Origin: Bacteroidaceae bacterium
GTDB taxonomy: Bacteria; Bacteroidota; Bacteroidia; Bacteroidales; Bacteroidaceae
DNA length: 6,083 nucleotides
Assembly: GCA_017466965.1 (NCBI GenBank)
Contig: JAFTTD010000222.1
Span: 1-6,083 of the forward strand
Direction: 5' to 3'
The notes below the pieces were generated by a model, which saw only the letters and a list, made by a program, of their open reading frames with translations, was not told the DNA's origin and did no database searches. Each line of letters begins with the position of its first letter. Within the stretch, counting starts at the first letter, position 1. Position numbers and translations under genes: made by a program. Positions 1 through 6,083 of this stretch are shown here, in pieces.

Positions 1-234
1 ATAGGATACAAACTTTTTGAGGAAATAAAAAAATACAATGGTGATGTCATGATTGTATATGGTGACAAAGACCCAGTTGCTTCTGGCAATTACATAGAAC
101 GTGCTGCCAATATTTATAAAAATTGCAAAGTCAATGTTGTAGAAGGAGGCGCTCACGGATTCCCTGAAAGTTCTACACACGTTAAGGCAAACGACCACAT
201 TGTGAAATTCTTGAAAAACAAGCTTAAGCCTTAA
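1..234 (+). CDS. Alpha/beta hydrolase, C-terminal fragment (5' end outside window)
   Basis: The frame is open from base 1 and ends at TAA 232-234, giving the last 77 residues of a longer protein. The fragment shows the end of an alpha/beta-hydrolase fold. A strand (VMIVYGDKDPV, fragment residues 16-26) carries the usual catalytic acid, Asp24 being the likely one. It is followed by a helix and then the strand and loop NVVEGGAHGF, with the likely catalytic His at residue 52. The nucleophile elbow lies upstream, outside the window. This pattern fits serine-hydrolase groups such as Hydrolase_4/BAAT/dienelactone-hydrolase-like proteins, but the subfamily and substrate cannot be read from the tail alone. 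ATG 49 is an internal Met, not the start. A second esterase follows 99 bp downstream on the same strand with no terminator between them, so co-transcription is plausible. Confidence 0.85.
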   Translation: MGYKLFEEIKKYNGDVMIVYGDKDPVASGNYIERAANIYKNCKVNVVEGGAHGFPESSTHVKANDHIVKFLKNKLKP

Positions 235-333
235 AAATCCTTCAAGTAATAATTATTGCCTGAAAATATATCAGACACTAAAACGCTTATTTACATGAAA
301 TAACTTCACATAATTATTCAAATATACTGCATC

Positions 334-1740
334 ATGAAAAATATATTTCTTTTAATTGCACTTTCTGTTTTTACAGGAATGAAAGCCCAAGTCTTCGACA
401 GCTCAACCAAAGCCACTACGGCACAGACCAAATACGGAGAAGTATGTGGATATATCGAACGCAATGTATATACATACAAAGGCATTCCGTATGCAAAGGC
501 AGAAAGATTCATGCAAGCGGAAGAGCCTGACTCATGGAATGGCATCCGCTCTTCCCGCCACTGGGGGCCAGTATGTCCACAAGCAAAAAATACAGGATGG
601 AAAGCAGACCAGAACGCATTCTTCTATCAGTGGAATGACGGCTATCAGAGCGAAGACTGCCTACGACTTAACATTTGGACAAAAGGGCTTAATGACGGTA
701 AGAAGCGACCTGTTCTCTTTTGGCTGCATGGAGGAGGATACACATCCGGAAACGGGCAAGAACATCCTGGATATGACGGGCGCAATCTGGCTGACAAGGG
801 AGATGTAGTAGTAGTAACGATAAACCATCGTCTGAATGTATTGGGTTTCCTTGACTTGTCTGCTTTTGGTGAGAAATATAAAGGCTCTGCAAATGTAGGC
901 ATAACCGACATTGTTGCGGCACTTAAATGGGTGAAAGAAAATATTGCCTTTTTTGGAGGTGACCCAGATTGCGTAACCATCTTCGGCCAATCCGGAGGAG
1001 GCGGCAAAGTGTCAACACTTCTTTGTATGCCTTCCGCTCAAGGGCTGTATCACAGGGCAATGGTAATGAGCGGTTCTTTCCTTGGCAGCACGCCTCAAGA
1101 GATGTCCCGGAAAGTAGGAATACGCACAGCCGAACTACTGGGACTTAATCATCAAAGCATTGACAGCATACAGAAAGTTCCTTACGAGAAACTTCTATCT
1201 GCAGCTAATCAAGCAGTAAGAGAAATAGCCAGCAAGGGCGGAGGGCGAGTGTCATGGGGACCTGTAAACGACGGTAACATAATGCCTGGAATATTTGAAA
1301 ACGGAAGCGAAAAAATCTCAAACAACATTCCGCTTGTTATAGGTTCTACATTGAACGAATTTTCCACACCAAACATCGACCAGATGGTTCGTCCTGCAGT
1401 AATACGACAAGCAGGTATCCGAACAAAAGACGGAGGAGCGCCAGTTTATGTATATCTATCAGGTTATCAAGTACCTACTATGGACGGAAACCATCACGCC
1501 TGTCACAACTCGGACATTCCATTTTTCTTCAACAACGTACTGAAAAGCGCCTCAATGACAGGCGCAACTAAAGCAGGTATAAAATTGGGCGACAAAATGA
1601 GCAGTGCGCTGATAAATTTTGCCCGCACAGGCAATCCAAATACAAAAAAACTTCCGAAATGGGAGACTTTTTTGCTTGAGAATGAAGCTACAATGTACTT
1701 TGATGCACCTAAATGCAAAATGATATATAAACAAAATTGA
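334..1740 (+). CDS. Secreted type-B carboxylesterase (COesterase family), internally shortened
   Basis: A 468-residue protein of the type-B carboxylesterase family (PF00135), which hydrolyses carboxylic esters. Residues 1-19 form a signal peptide (MKN, hydrophobic core, MKAQ), so it is probably periplasmic. Seen in order: YKGIPYA (48-54), paired cysteines GPVCP and EDCLRLN (C81, C109; a conserved disulfide in relatives), the oxyanion-hole loop LHGGG (131-135), and the nucleophile elbow GQSGGG with Ser220. The acid is probably Glu342 in STLNEF, and the histidine is His391 in ACHNSDIPFFF. The Ser-to-Glu spacing (122) matches Bacillus p-nitrobenzyl esterase (S189/E310). The Glu-to-His spacing is only 49, against 89 there, so a helical segment near residue 350 appears to be missing. 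The start is set by the signal peptide; no clear Shine-Dalgarno sequence is seen. Substrate unknown. Transcription ends at the hairpin at 1791-1825. Confidence 0.93.
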   Translation: MKNIFLLIALSVFTGMKAQVFDSSTKATTAQTKYGEVCGYIERNVYTYKGIPYAKAERFMQAEEPDSWNGIRSSRHWGPVCPQAKNTGWKADQNAFFYQWNDGYQSEDCLRLNIWTKGLNDGKKRPVLFWLHGGGYTSGNGQEHPGYDGRNLADKGDVVVVTINHRLNVLGFLDLSAFGEKYKGSANVGITDIVAALKWVKENIAFFGGDPDCVTIFGQSGGGGKVSTLLCMPSAQGLYHRAMVMSGSFLGSTPQEMSRKVGIRTAELLGLNHQSIDSIQKVPYEKLLSAANQAVREIASKGGGRVSWGPVNDGNIMPGIFENGSEKISNNIPLVIGSTLNEFSTPNIDQMVRPAVIRQAGIRTKDGGAPVYVYLSGYQVPTMDGNHHACHNSDIPFFFNNVLKSASMTGATKAGIKLGDKMSSALINFARTGNPNTKKLPKWETFLLENEATMYFDAPKCKMIYKQN

Positions 1741-1790
1741 CACAATACAACACAAAATAAAATATAGCAAAACCCTACAGCAGGAATTTT

Positions 1791-1825
1791 GATTCACATT
1801 GTTTAAGCAATGTGAATCTTTTTAT
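1791..1825 (+). terminator. Intrinsic terminator after the carboxylesterase gene
   Basis: A perfect 11-bp stem, GATTCACATTG (1791-1801) with CAATGTGAATC (1808-1818), closes a 6-nt loop and is followed directly by TTTTTATTTG. It lies 50 bp past the esterase stop. Read on the minus strand the hairpin is followed by AAAATTCC, without a U-run, so it should act mainly on + strand transcripts. The rest of the 191-bp gap between the convergent genes (1741-1931) shows no ORF and no other convincing hairpin. Confidence 0.88.
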
Positions 1826-1931
1826 TTGTATATGCCAAACAGGCTGAGAAATGCGCGGTAACGTATCTCACACAAAAGGCAGATATTATCAGATGAAAAC
1901 TACATATTTAACCTGCAAGATTATCCTACGG

Positions 1932-2831
1932 CTACTCATCCGCAAATTCATAGCTATGGTCTTTGAAGAATTCATGAAAGATTCTGACATTAGGCAAATC
2001 TGTCCATTTGCGTACAGAAACAGGGTCTGCGTCCATGTCGTAAATGCGCGCCCCTGGTATTGACAAAAGAAAAGGACTATGAGTTGACATTATAAACTGA
2101 CACTCATAAAGCTTAGCCATTCCTTGAATAAAATGCGCCAATTCCAACTGCATTTCAGCCGAAAGAGAATTTTCAGGTTCATCCAACAGATAAATAGCGA
2201 CAGGCTGAATAGCGTCAATAAAATATCTGTAGCCATTCTCCCCGTTAGAATATGTTCGCTCATCAATGCCTACATTCTTACTGACATATTTAGATGCAGA
2301 CTGCTTTGACATTTGCATGAGCCTTGAATATTCTTTAACGGAATTAGGGTTGTCCGAAGAAAAACGAGGATACTTGAAACCATACCTGTTCATATCAGTC
2401 TTTTCCTGAAAAACAAGCCTACGCTTAAAATCCAGGCTCTCATTCCTCTCTCGCACCTTTATGATATGATTAAACACGTCATCGCTGGTTATTATTCTGG
2501 ATTTATCTTTTATGCTCTTCACTCTTAAAGGTTCACGGATGGCCATTTCATATTCACAACACTCAAGATACGGCTCAAAGAAATACGTTTTATTGAACGG
2601 TGTGCTCCTGTTCAGTTCAAGTTTCTCTGATATTATATTTAGCAAAGTACTCTTGCCCGAACCGTTTCCACCGCAGAATATCGTTATGTCAGAAAAATCA
2701 ATACTCACAAGATGCTTATTCGGAAACATCATCATCGGATAGTATGACTCAAAGCAGGTACGCTTGAAATTGTTCAGATACTGTTCTTCTGCCGTTTCGG
2801 ACATCAGATCAAAACTTTTCAGATATATCAT
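1932..2831 (-). CDS. AAA/ABC-like ATPase (COG3910-type predicted ATPase)
   Basis: A 299-residue soluble P-loop ATPase of the ABC/SMC-like kind. Seen: Walker A GGNGSGKST (residues 54-62), a signature-like YSNGENG (194-200), Walker B VAIYLLDEPE (211-220, with D217 and E218), and an H-loop STHSPFLLSIPGARIYD (249-265, His251). The C-terminal pattern 'QFIMSTHSPFLL..PGARIY' is characteristic of COG3910-type stand-alone ATPases, whose function is unestablished. There is no membrane segment, no long coiled coil and no TOPRIM domain, so it is neither a typical transporter subunit nor a full OLD-family nuclease. The ATG at 2831 is 33 bp from the stop of the upstream LamG gene and has a weak GAAAGA ribosome-site candidate, so it probably belongs to the three-gene minus-strand transcript. 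No U-rich terminator is seen downstream of its TAG. Confidence 0.9.
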   Translation of the reverse strand: MIYLKSFDLMSETAEEQYLNNFKRTCFESYYPMMMFPNKHLVSIDFSDITIFCGGNGSGKSTLLNIISEKLELNRSTPFNKTYFFEPYLECCEYEMAIREPLRVKSIKDKSRIITSDDVFNHIIKVRERNESLDFKRRLVFQEKTDMNRYGFKYPRFSSDNPNSVKEYSRLMQMSKQSASKYVSKNVGIDERTYSNGENGYRYFIDAIQPVAIYLLDEPENSLSAEMQLELAHFIQGMAKLYECQFIMSTHSPFLLSIPGARIYDMDADPVSVRKWTDLPNVRIFHEFFKDHSYEFADE

Positions 2832-2864
2832 ATAACATTATCTTTCAAAAAGACTTACACCCTA

Positions 2865-3599
2865 TCATTTCCCCAACACTTTTGCAGCCAATTTCCTTAC
2901 GCCTTTATCTGACAATGCTTCATTATAAACTCTGACATCGCCAATCCAGGTTCCTGCAAGATAAGCATCGCCTTTGAAAGGAGCTCGCCCAATCCAGTTG
3001 AACATCGGTATCTTTCCTGAAAAAGTTCTTTCCATCGTGTACATCTCATTATTATAGGCAACAAGCCTGCCATTCAAGAACAAGCGTCCTTCTGCCCCTT
3101 TCTGAGTATAGACCACATACTGCCATTCGCCCTTCTCAGAAGGCTTGCCTATCTCCAGAATAGTTTCGCGCGACCATCCTCCGATGGAGTTTTCGCCACG
3201 CTGAACATTGAGCTTGTATGCATGATAAAGCCCTTTGTCCTGAGTATTCTGCTCTAATGTTGAAAAAGCCCACAAGAAATATCCATTTCCCTTAAGCGAA
3301 GCATCTGTTTCGACAAGATATTTCACTGCCACCGTAAATTCATCCATATCCTTCAGAGCCTCACCTATTTCTGCTCCCATGTCAATGTATCCATGGTCAT
3401 GCCCAAGATATGCATATTTTTTGCCATTCACCTCTTTTATTATGGCAGAGCCTTTCAATGTGCCGTCATAATGCGATTCGTATTTGTTCCTTACAGTTTT
3501 TCCATCTGTTTTCTTGAAATCATAATGCAACAAAGGCTTCTGCGAGAAACATCCAATGCTAAAAAGTGCAGAAAACGCAAAAATCAAAAACTTTTTCAT
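2865..3599 (-). CDS. Exported LamG/concanavalin A-like domain protein
   Basis: A 244-residue protein with an N-terminal signal (MKK, hydrophobic core to about residue 17) followed by one LamG-like jelly-roll domain (Laminin_G_3 type). Features typical of that fold: LLHYDF near the start (23-28), NKYESHYDGTLKG (38-50), GEWQYVVYTQKG...LFLNGRLV (157-180; the 'W-h-h-V...L-Y-v-N-G' strand pair), and IGRAPF...WIGDVRVYNEALS (203-230; the closing '-D-e-v-r-i-Y-n-r-A-L-s' strand). It fills the mature protein and no catalytic domain is attached, so binding of a glycan or protein ligand is the most that can be inferred. Cys18 in SIGC is a possible lipidation site, but Ser at -3 makes a poor lipobox; signal peptidase I cleavage near FSQ is the alternative. 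It sits 57 bp after the DUF2130 gene and 33 bp before the ATPase gene. Confidence 0.88.
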   Translation of the reverse strand: MKKFLIFAFSALFSIGCFSQKPLLHYDFKKTDGKTVRNKYESHYDGTLKGSAIIKEVNGKKYAYLGHDHGYIDMGAEIGEALKDMDEFTVAVKYLVETDASLKGNGYFLWAFSTLEQNTQDKGLYHAYKLNVQRGENSIGGWSRETILEIGKPSEKGEWQYVVYTQKGAEGRLFLNGRLVAYNNEMYTMERTFSGKIPMFNWIGRAPFKGDAYLAGTWIGDVRVYNEALSDKGVRKLAAKVLGK

Positions 3600-3656
3600 A
3601 ATATGTTTATTTTGTAGTTATAATTATTTCAAGATGATTTACTTACGAACGGATAA

Positions 3657-5003
3657 TTACTCGATTTGTCTTTTCGCCTCCTCAAACTTCTGTTTCATCG
3701 TAGGGTTATTGCGTGTCAACCTCTTTATTGTCAGGTCTTGCGCCTTATCGTTGGCAAGACGCAGATTGTTCTCCGACCCTATTAATGCATCTTTTATCTT
3801 CTGCAGATGAGCTATTGACTTGTCTATTTCATCAATGGCAGTCTTGAACTTTTCGCTTGCAAGACGATAGTTCCTGCCAAATTTATCTTGAAAATCAAGC
3901 AATGAATTTTCAAAGTTCGTGACATCCACTTCCTTGCTCTGCGCAAGAATCAGCTGTTTCTTATATTCCAGGCTCTTTCGTGACGTTTGCACCAGCAATG
4001 TTATAAGCGGGATAAAGAATTGCGGACGTATGACATACATCTTTTCATACTGATGAACTTCAACAATACCGCCATTATACAGTTCGTTATCAGGTTCAAG
4101 AAGAGAAACAAGAACAGCAAATTCACAGTTTTTCTTAATACGGTCAGAATCAAGCTTTTTGAAGAAGTCCTCATTTCTGTGTTTCGTTGCTGTGGTATCC
4201 ATCTCGTTCTTCATCTCAAACATGATAGAGATATACTCTGTATCACCGTCTGAATCGCGGAATATGAAATCGCCCTTTGAGCCGCCAGAAGCATCATTGT
4301 CCTTCTCAAAATACGCATAAGGCAAGAATGGGCGAAGTCGTTGTTCAAATTCCGTACTGCAATGAATTTCAAGCGTTTCACCAATCATCTTAGTTGACAT
4401 GCGGCTCTTCATGTCCTTATAGTAATCAATCTGTTCCTGAGCAAACTTCAGACGCGTTTCATATTCCTGACGAATGCTGTTCTCACGAAGCGAAGCCTGA
4501 GTCATACCCAGTTTATTGTCAGCTTTCAGACGCGCTATTTCTGCATCCTTGTCAAACCGCAGCTGCGCAATCTCATCGTCCTTATCCTTCATCAGCTTCT
4601 GCGCTTTCTGCTTTTCCTCCATAACAGCAATAGTCTTCTGGCTCTGATTCTGCTCAATCTGAGCTTTCAGAGCCGCAATGTCATTCTCTTGGGCAGACAG
4701 CGCTAAAGCCATTTCAGCCTTCTTCTCCCTCTCCATATTTTTAATGCGCTCCTGCAGCTGAACAATATCACCATCCTTTTTGCTCAGTTCCACCATATAT
4801 TTGCTTTGCTCAGCTTGCAGTTTCTGCTCTGCAACAGCTACAGCAGTCCTTTGCTCAGCTTCGTATTGTTTGTGAAGTTCACCCAAGCGGCGTTCCACCT
4901 CAGAAGTAAACTCCGCATTCTTAACCTGGTTAACAATAGAAGCATAATCAGCCTCATCAACAGTAAATACACCCCCGCATTTCGGGCATTTAAGTTCTTT
5001 CAT
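3657..5003 (-). CDS. DUF2130 protein: CxxC, coiled coil and restriction-endonuclease-like core
   Basis: A 448-residue protein recognised as DUF2130 (COG4487), a family of unknown function. Residues 1-12 hold one zinc-binding knuckle, CPKCGG. Residues about 30-205 form a long charged coiled coil rich in E, K, Q and A. Residues about 205-340 are the conserved core: GETLEIH (208-214), GDFIFRD (244-250), [10 protein letters not shown] (258-267), [14 protein letters not shown] (321-334). The E212/D245/E263-x-K265 arrangement resembles a PD-(D/E)xK nuclease site, which is inference from the motif. The tail (about 345-448) is helical and contains the family-typical [19 protein letters not shown] and [13 protein letters not shown]. 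The architecture recalls RmuC, but with a zinc knuckle in place of a membrane anchor. It is full length and cytoplasmic, and is the first gene of the minus-strand cluster. The start is supported by [10 protein letters not shown], usual for family N-termini, and an upstream -7 element. Confidence 0.92.
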   Translation of the reverse strand: MKELKCPKCGGVFTVDEADYASIVNQVKNAEFTSEVERRLGELHKQYEAEQRTAVAVAEQKLQAEQSKYMVELSKKDGDIVQLQERIKNMEREKKAEMALALSAQENDIAALKAQIEQNQSQKTIAVMEEKQKAQKLMKDKDDEIAQLRFDKDAEIARLKADNKLGMTQASLRENSIRQEYETRLKFAQEQIDYYKDMKSRMSTKMIGETLEIHCSTEFEQRLRPFLPYAYFEKDNDASGGSKGDFIFRDSDGDTEYISIMFEMKNEMDTTATKHRNEDFFKKLDSDRIKKNCEFAVLVSLLEPDNELYNGGIVEVHQYEKMYVIRPQFFIPLITLLVQTSRKSLEYKKQLILAQSKEVDVTNFENSLLDFQDKFGRNYRLASEKFKTAIDEIDKSIAHLQKIKDALIGSENNLRLANDKAQDLTIKRLTRNNPTMKQKFEEAKRQIE

Positions 5004-5027
5004 ACTCTTAAATCAATTATTCTATTG

Positions 5028-5035
5028 CAAATATA
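5028..5035 (-). promoter_or_regulatory. Candidate Bacteroidota -7 element for the DUF2130 cluster
   Basis: On the minus strand, TATATTTG matches the Bacteroides-type -7 consensus TAnnTTTG, ending 24 bp before the DUF2130 ATG. That would give a short leader of about 20 nt. No good -33 TTTG/TTG is found 19-21 bp further upstream, so the call rests on the -7 box and its position. Confidence 0.4.
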
Positions 5036-5170
5036 ACAATAATCATAAAAGCCTTGACATTTCTTCACGAATATTATCAAATAAAAGTATTGATACACAG
5101 AAGCTTCGTTTACAATATAGCTATGCAGACACCACCATAAATTATACTACAAGAAAACATTCACAAAACC

Positions 5171-5181
5171 AACGAGCCCGC
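5171..5181 (-). repeat. Inverted copy of the repeat core, left flank of array
   Basis: AACGAGCCCGC is the reverse complement of GCGGGCTCGTT and matches the array core GCAGGCTCRTT except for one base (G for A at position 3). In a minus-strand transcript it can pair with the first direct copy (5196-5206) as an 11-bp stem with two G-U pairs and a 14-nt loop, or with the second copy using one G-U pair. It is followed on the minus strand by GGTTTTGTG, a weak U-rich stretch. Confidence 0.75.
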
Positions 5182-5191
5182 ATTTTCAAAT

Positions 5192-5257
5192 AAACGCAGG
5201 CTCATTTAATTATAAACGCAGGCTCGTTAATATTTAAACGCAGGCTCGTTGATAAAA
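5192..5257 (+). repeat. Three tandem 22-bp direct repeats with core AAACGCAGGCTCRTT
   Basis: The 15-base core AAACGCAGGCTCRTT begins at 5192, 5214 and 5236, an exact 22-bp period. The three cores differ at one base only (A in the first, G in the others). The remaining 7 bases of each unit are AT-rich and vary (TAATTAT, AATATTT, GATAAAA). Conserved core with variable spacer suggests selection on, or repeated copying of, the core. The period is close to two helical turns, so the cores would face the same side of the DNA, as in operator or iteron arrays. The function is unknown; spacers are far too short for CRISPR. Confidence 0.92.
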
Positions 5258-5258
5258 C

Positions 5259-5269
5259 AATGAGCCTGC
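5259..5269 (-). repeat. Inverted copy of the repeat core, right flank; hairpin with third direct copy
   Basis: AATGAGCCTGC is the exact reverse complement of the core form GCAGGCTCATT. With the third direct copy (5240-5250) it forms an 11-bp stem with one G-U pair on the + strand (one A-C mismatch on the minus strand) and an 8-nt loop. It may contribute to ending transcription from the MATE gene, but the minus-strand bases after the stem (GTTTAAATATT) are a poor U-run. A further partial core, AAACGCA, follows at 5271-5277. Confidence 0.75.
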
Positions 5270-5359
5270 AAAACGCATAAAATTTCACGACAAAACCATT
5301 TTGCCAAACAAATCCTTCCAATCTATAAATGAATTATCTGACAAAAAGTTATTCTTGCA

Positions 5360-6083
5360 TCAATGCCTTTTGGCATGTAACTTAAAAAACATCATCACAA
5401 TAGCTATTGTCGTAATAATCTCGGCTACAGGCATTGCAAGCCATATACCAGCCGAGCCGAGTAGCTTTGGAAGGAAAATGAAAGTAGGCAGAAGCAAGGC
5501 AAATCCACGCAGAAAAACAAGAACTGTTGCACGCTTTATCTGCTCCACACTCTGATAATAACCAACTATCGCCACATTCAGGATAAAGAAAACAATACCT
5601 GAAGCAAAATAAGGGAATCCCTCAATAGCAATCTGGCCCGCCTCACTTGTGGCATCAACAAAGAGAGCCACCAACCAGTCCGGAATAAAAGCAAACAACA
5701 AAGCAACAACCATTCCGATAGCAACAGATGTGGAAAGGAGCAGCTTTCGCGCTTTTCTTATCTCGTTCCATCTTGAAATTCCATAATTGTAACTGATGAT
5801 GGGCTGCGCTGATTGGGCTATTGCATTACCCATCATAAAGAAAAATGGCGTATAATAGCACGCTATGCCGAACGCTCCCACGCCAGCATCACCTAAATGC
5901 TCCATAAAAACAAGATTTCCCACAAAAACCAATACGGCAAGCGTCAGTTCACCAAACAATGTTGAAGAGCCAACTTTACACTGATAGCCAATGTTGCGAA
6001 GAGCCAACATCACACTCGTTCGGCTTAACTTCAAAGGCACAAGCCGCAAAGTCCTTGCAAAGAAAAGAAGATATGCAATAGCC
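5360..6083 (-). CDS. MATE-family multidrug/Na+ efflux transporter, C-terminal half (5' end outside window)
   Basis: The frame runs without a stop from the right edge (codon at 6080-6082) to TGA at 5360-5362, giving about 241 residues of a protein that is usually about 440-460 long. The TTG at 6047-6049 is internal and should not be taken as the start, since coding continues upstream of it. The fragment has about six hydrophobic segments, corresponding to TM7-12 of the C-lobe. Family signatures are QSAQPIISYNYG (fragment residues about 90-101), the C-lobe 'Q-P-i-i-s-Y-N-Y-G' motif, and GIWLAMPVAEIITT near the end. MATE proteins export cationic drugs or metabolites across the inner membrane using Na+ or H+. 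The C-lobe fits the MepA/DinF-like groups best, but the substrate cannot be assigned. No strong terminator follows the stop; a short ATGCC/GGCAT inverted repeat overlaps it. Confidence 0.9.
   Translation of the reverse strand, partial: AIAYLLFFARTLRLVPLKLSRTSVMLALRNIGYQCKVGSSTLFGELTLAVLVFVGNLVFMEHLGDAGVGAFGIACYYTPFFFMMGNAIAQSAQPIISYNYGISRWNEIRKARKLLLSTSVAIGMVVALLFAFIPDWLVALFVDATSEAGQIAIEGFPYFASGIVFFILNVAIVGYYQSVEQIKRATVLVFLRGFALLLPTFIFLPKLLGSAGIWLAMPVAEIITTIAIVMMFFKLHAKRH

Larger units (their letters stand above)
5004..5359. other. Intergenic region, 356 bp, with repeat array
   Basis: No believable coding region lies here on either strand. The part next to the DUF2130 gene (5004-5165) is AT-rich and holds the candidate promoter. 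The centre (5171-5277) holds the direct and inverted repeat array described separately, which is the only GC-richer patch. The part next to the MATE gene (5280-5359) shows no recognisable signal. Both flanking genes are on the minus strand, so the region is at once the 3' flank of the transporter gene and the 5' flank of the cluster. Confidence 0.75.

Noticed and set aside
645..1007. Minus-strand ORFs of about 77-120 codons opposite the carboxylesterase
   Set aside because: They lie wholly inside a well-supported gene, show no recognisable domain and look like out-of-frame shadows.
1851..2063. 70-codon + strand ORF between the convergent genes
   Set aside because: Most of it is antisense to the 3' end of the ATPase gene; the translation shows no domain and no start signal is seen.
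1932..2831. OLD-family or Septu/Gabija-type defence ATPase
   Set aside because: There is no TOPRIM domain, no HNH or helicase partner, and the C-terminal pattern fits the widespread COG3910 group better.
3600..3656. AT-only inverted repeat (TAATTAT/ATAATTA) between the DUF2130 and LamG genes as a terminator or promoter
   Set aside because: Seven A/T pairs are expected by chance in such sequence, with no GC stem and no TAnnTTTG box.
5171..5277. CRISPR array
   Set aside because: Cores are only 11-15 bases, gaps are 7-11 bases and AT-rich, copies occur in both orientations, and no cas gene is near.
5171..5277. Plasmid-type iteron origin
   Set aside because: The 22-bp period fits, but there is no replication-initiator gene and the flanking genes look chromosomal.
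5362..5379. Short inverted repeat ATGCC/GGCAT overlapping the MATE stop as a terminator
   Set aside because: The stem is only 5 bp, lies within coding sequence and is not followed directly by a U-run.
5301..5555. 84-codon + strand ORF at the 3' end of the MATE gene
   Set aside because: It is mostly antisense to the transporter coding sequence and has no family features.
5360..6049. MATE gene starting at the TTG at 6047-6049
   Set aside because: The frame stays open to the window edge with sensible hydrophobic codons, and only the C-terminal half of a MATE protein is present, so the true start is outside the window.

Overview
The window looks like ordinary chromosome from a member of the Bacteroidota, most likely order Bacteroidales (Bacteroides/Phocaeicola/Prevotella-like). 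This rests on the AT-rich composition with AT-only gaps, start codons without strong Shine-Dalgarno sequences, a TAnnTTTG-type -7 element, signal peptides ending in '...AQ'/'...SQ', and protein flavours typical of gut Bacteroidales. Genus cannot be fixed from the sequence alone. No tRNA, rRNA, transposase, integrase or CRISPR array was seen.

Layout. The left part (1-1740) is on the + strand. It holds the 3' end of an alpha/beta-hydrolase gene, then a secreted type-B carboxylesterase, closed by a clear intrinsic terminator at 1791-1825. The middle (1932-5003) is a convergent minus-strand cluster of three closely spaced genes, listed in transcription order. First is a DUF2130 protein (single CxxC, long coiled coil, restriction-endonuclease-like core). 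Second is a small exported LamG/concanavalin-like protein. Third is a soluble COG3910-type ABC-like ATPase. Gaps of 57 and 33 bp, with no terminator between them, suggest one transcript starting from a candidate promoter near 5028-5035. The right part is a 356-bp intergenic region carrying an unusual repeat array (three exact-period 22-bp direct repeats flanked by two inverted copies). Beyond it is the C-terminal half of a minus-strand MATE-family transporter that runs off the right edge.

How the genes relate. The two + strand hydrolases plausibly act together on ester substrates, though the substrate is not readable. The carboxylesterase keeps Ser, Glu and His in order but lacks roughly 40-65 residues between the acid and the histidine compared with characterised relatives. 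In the minus cluster, a nuclease-fold coiled-coil protein and an SMC/ABC-like ATPase in one apparent operon recall DNA-processing or defence pairings. However, both families are also common as lone chromosomal genes, and an exported protein sits between them, so a joint system is only a hypothesis. The signals most worth a second look are the repeat array, the shortened esterase and the DUF2130/ATPase association.
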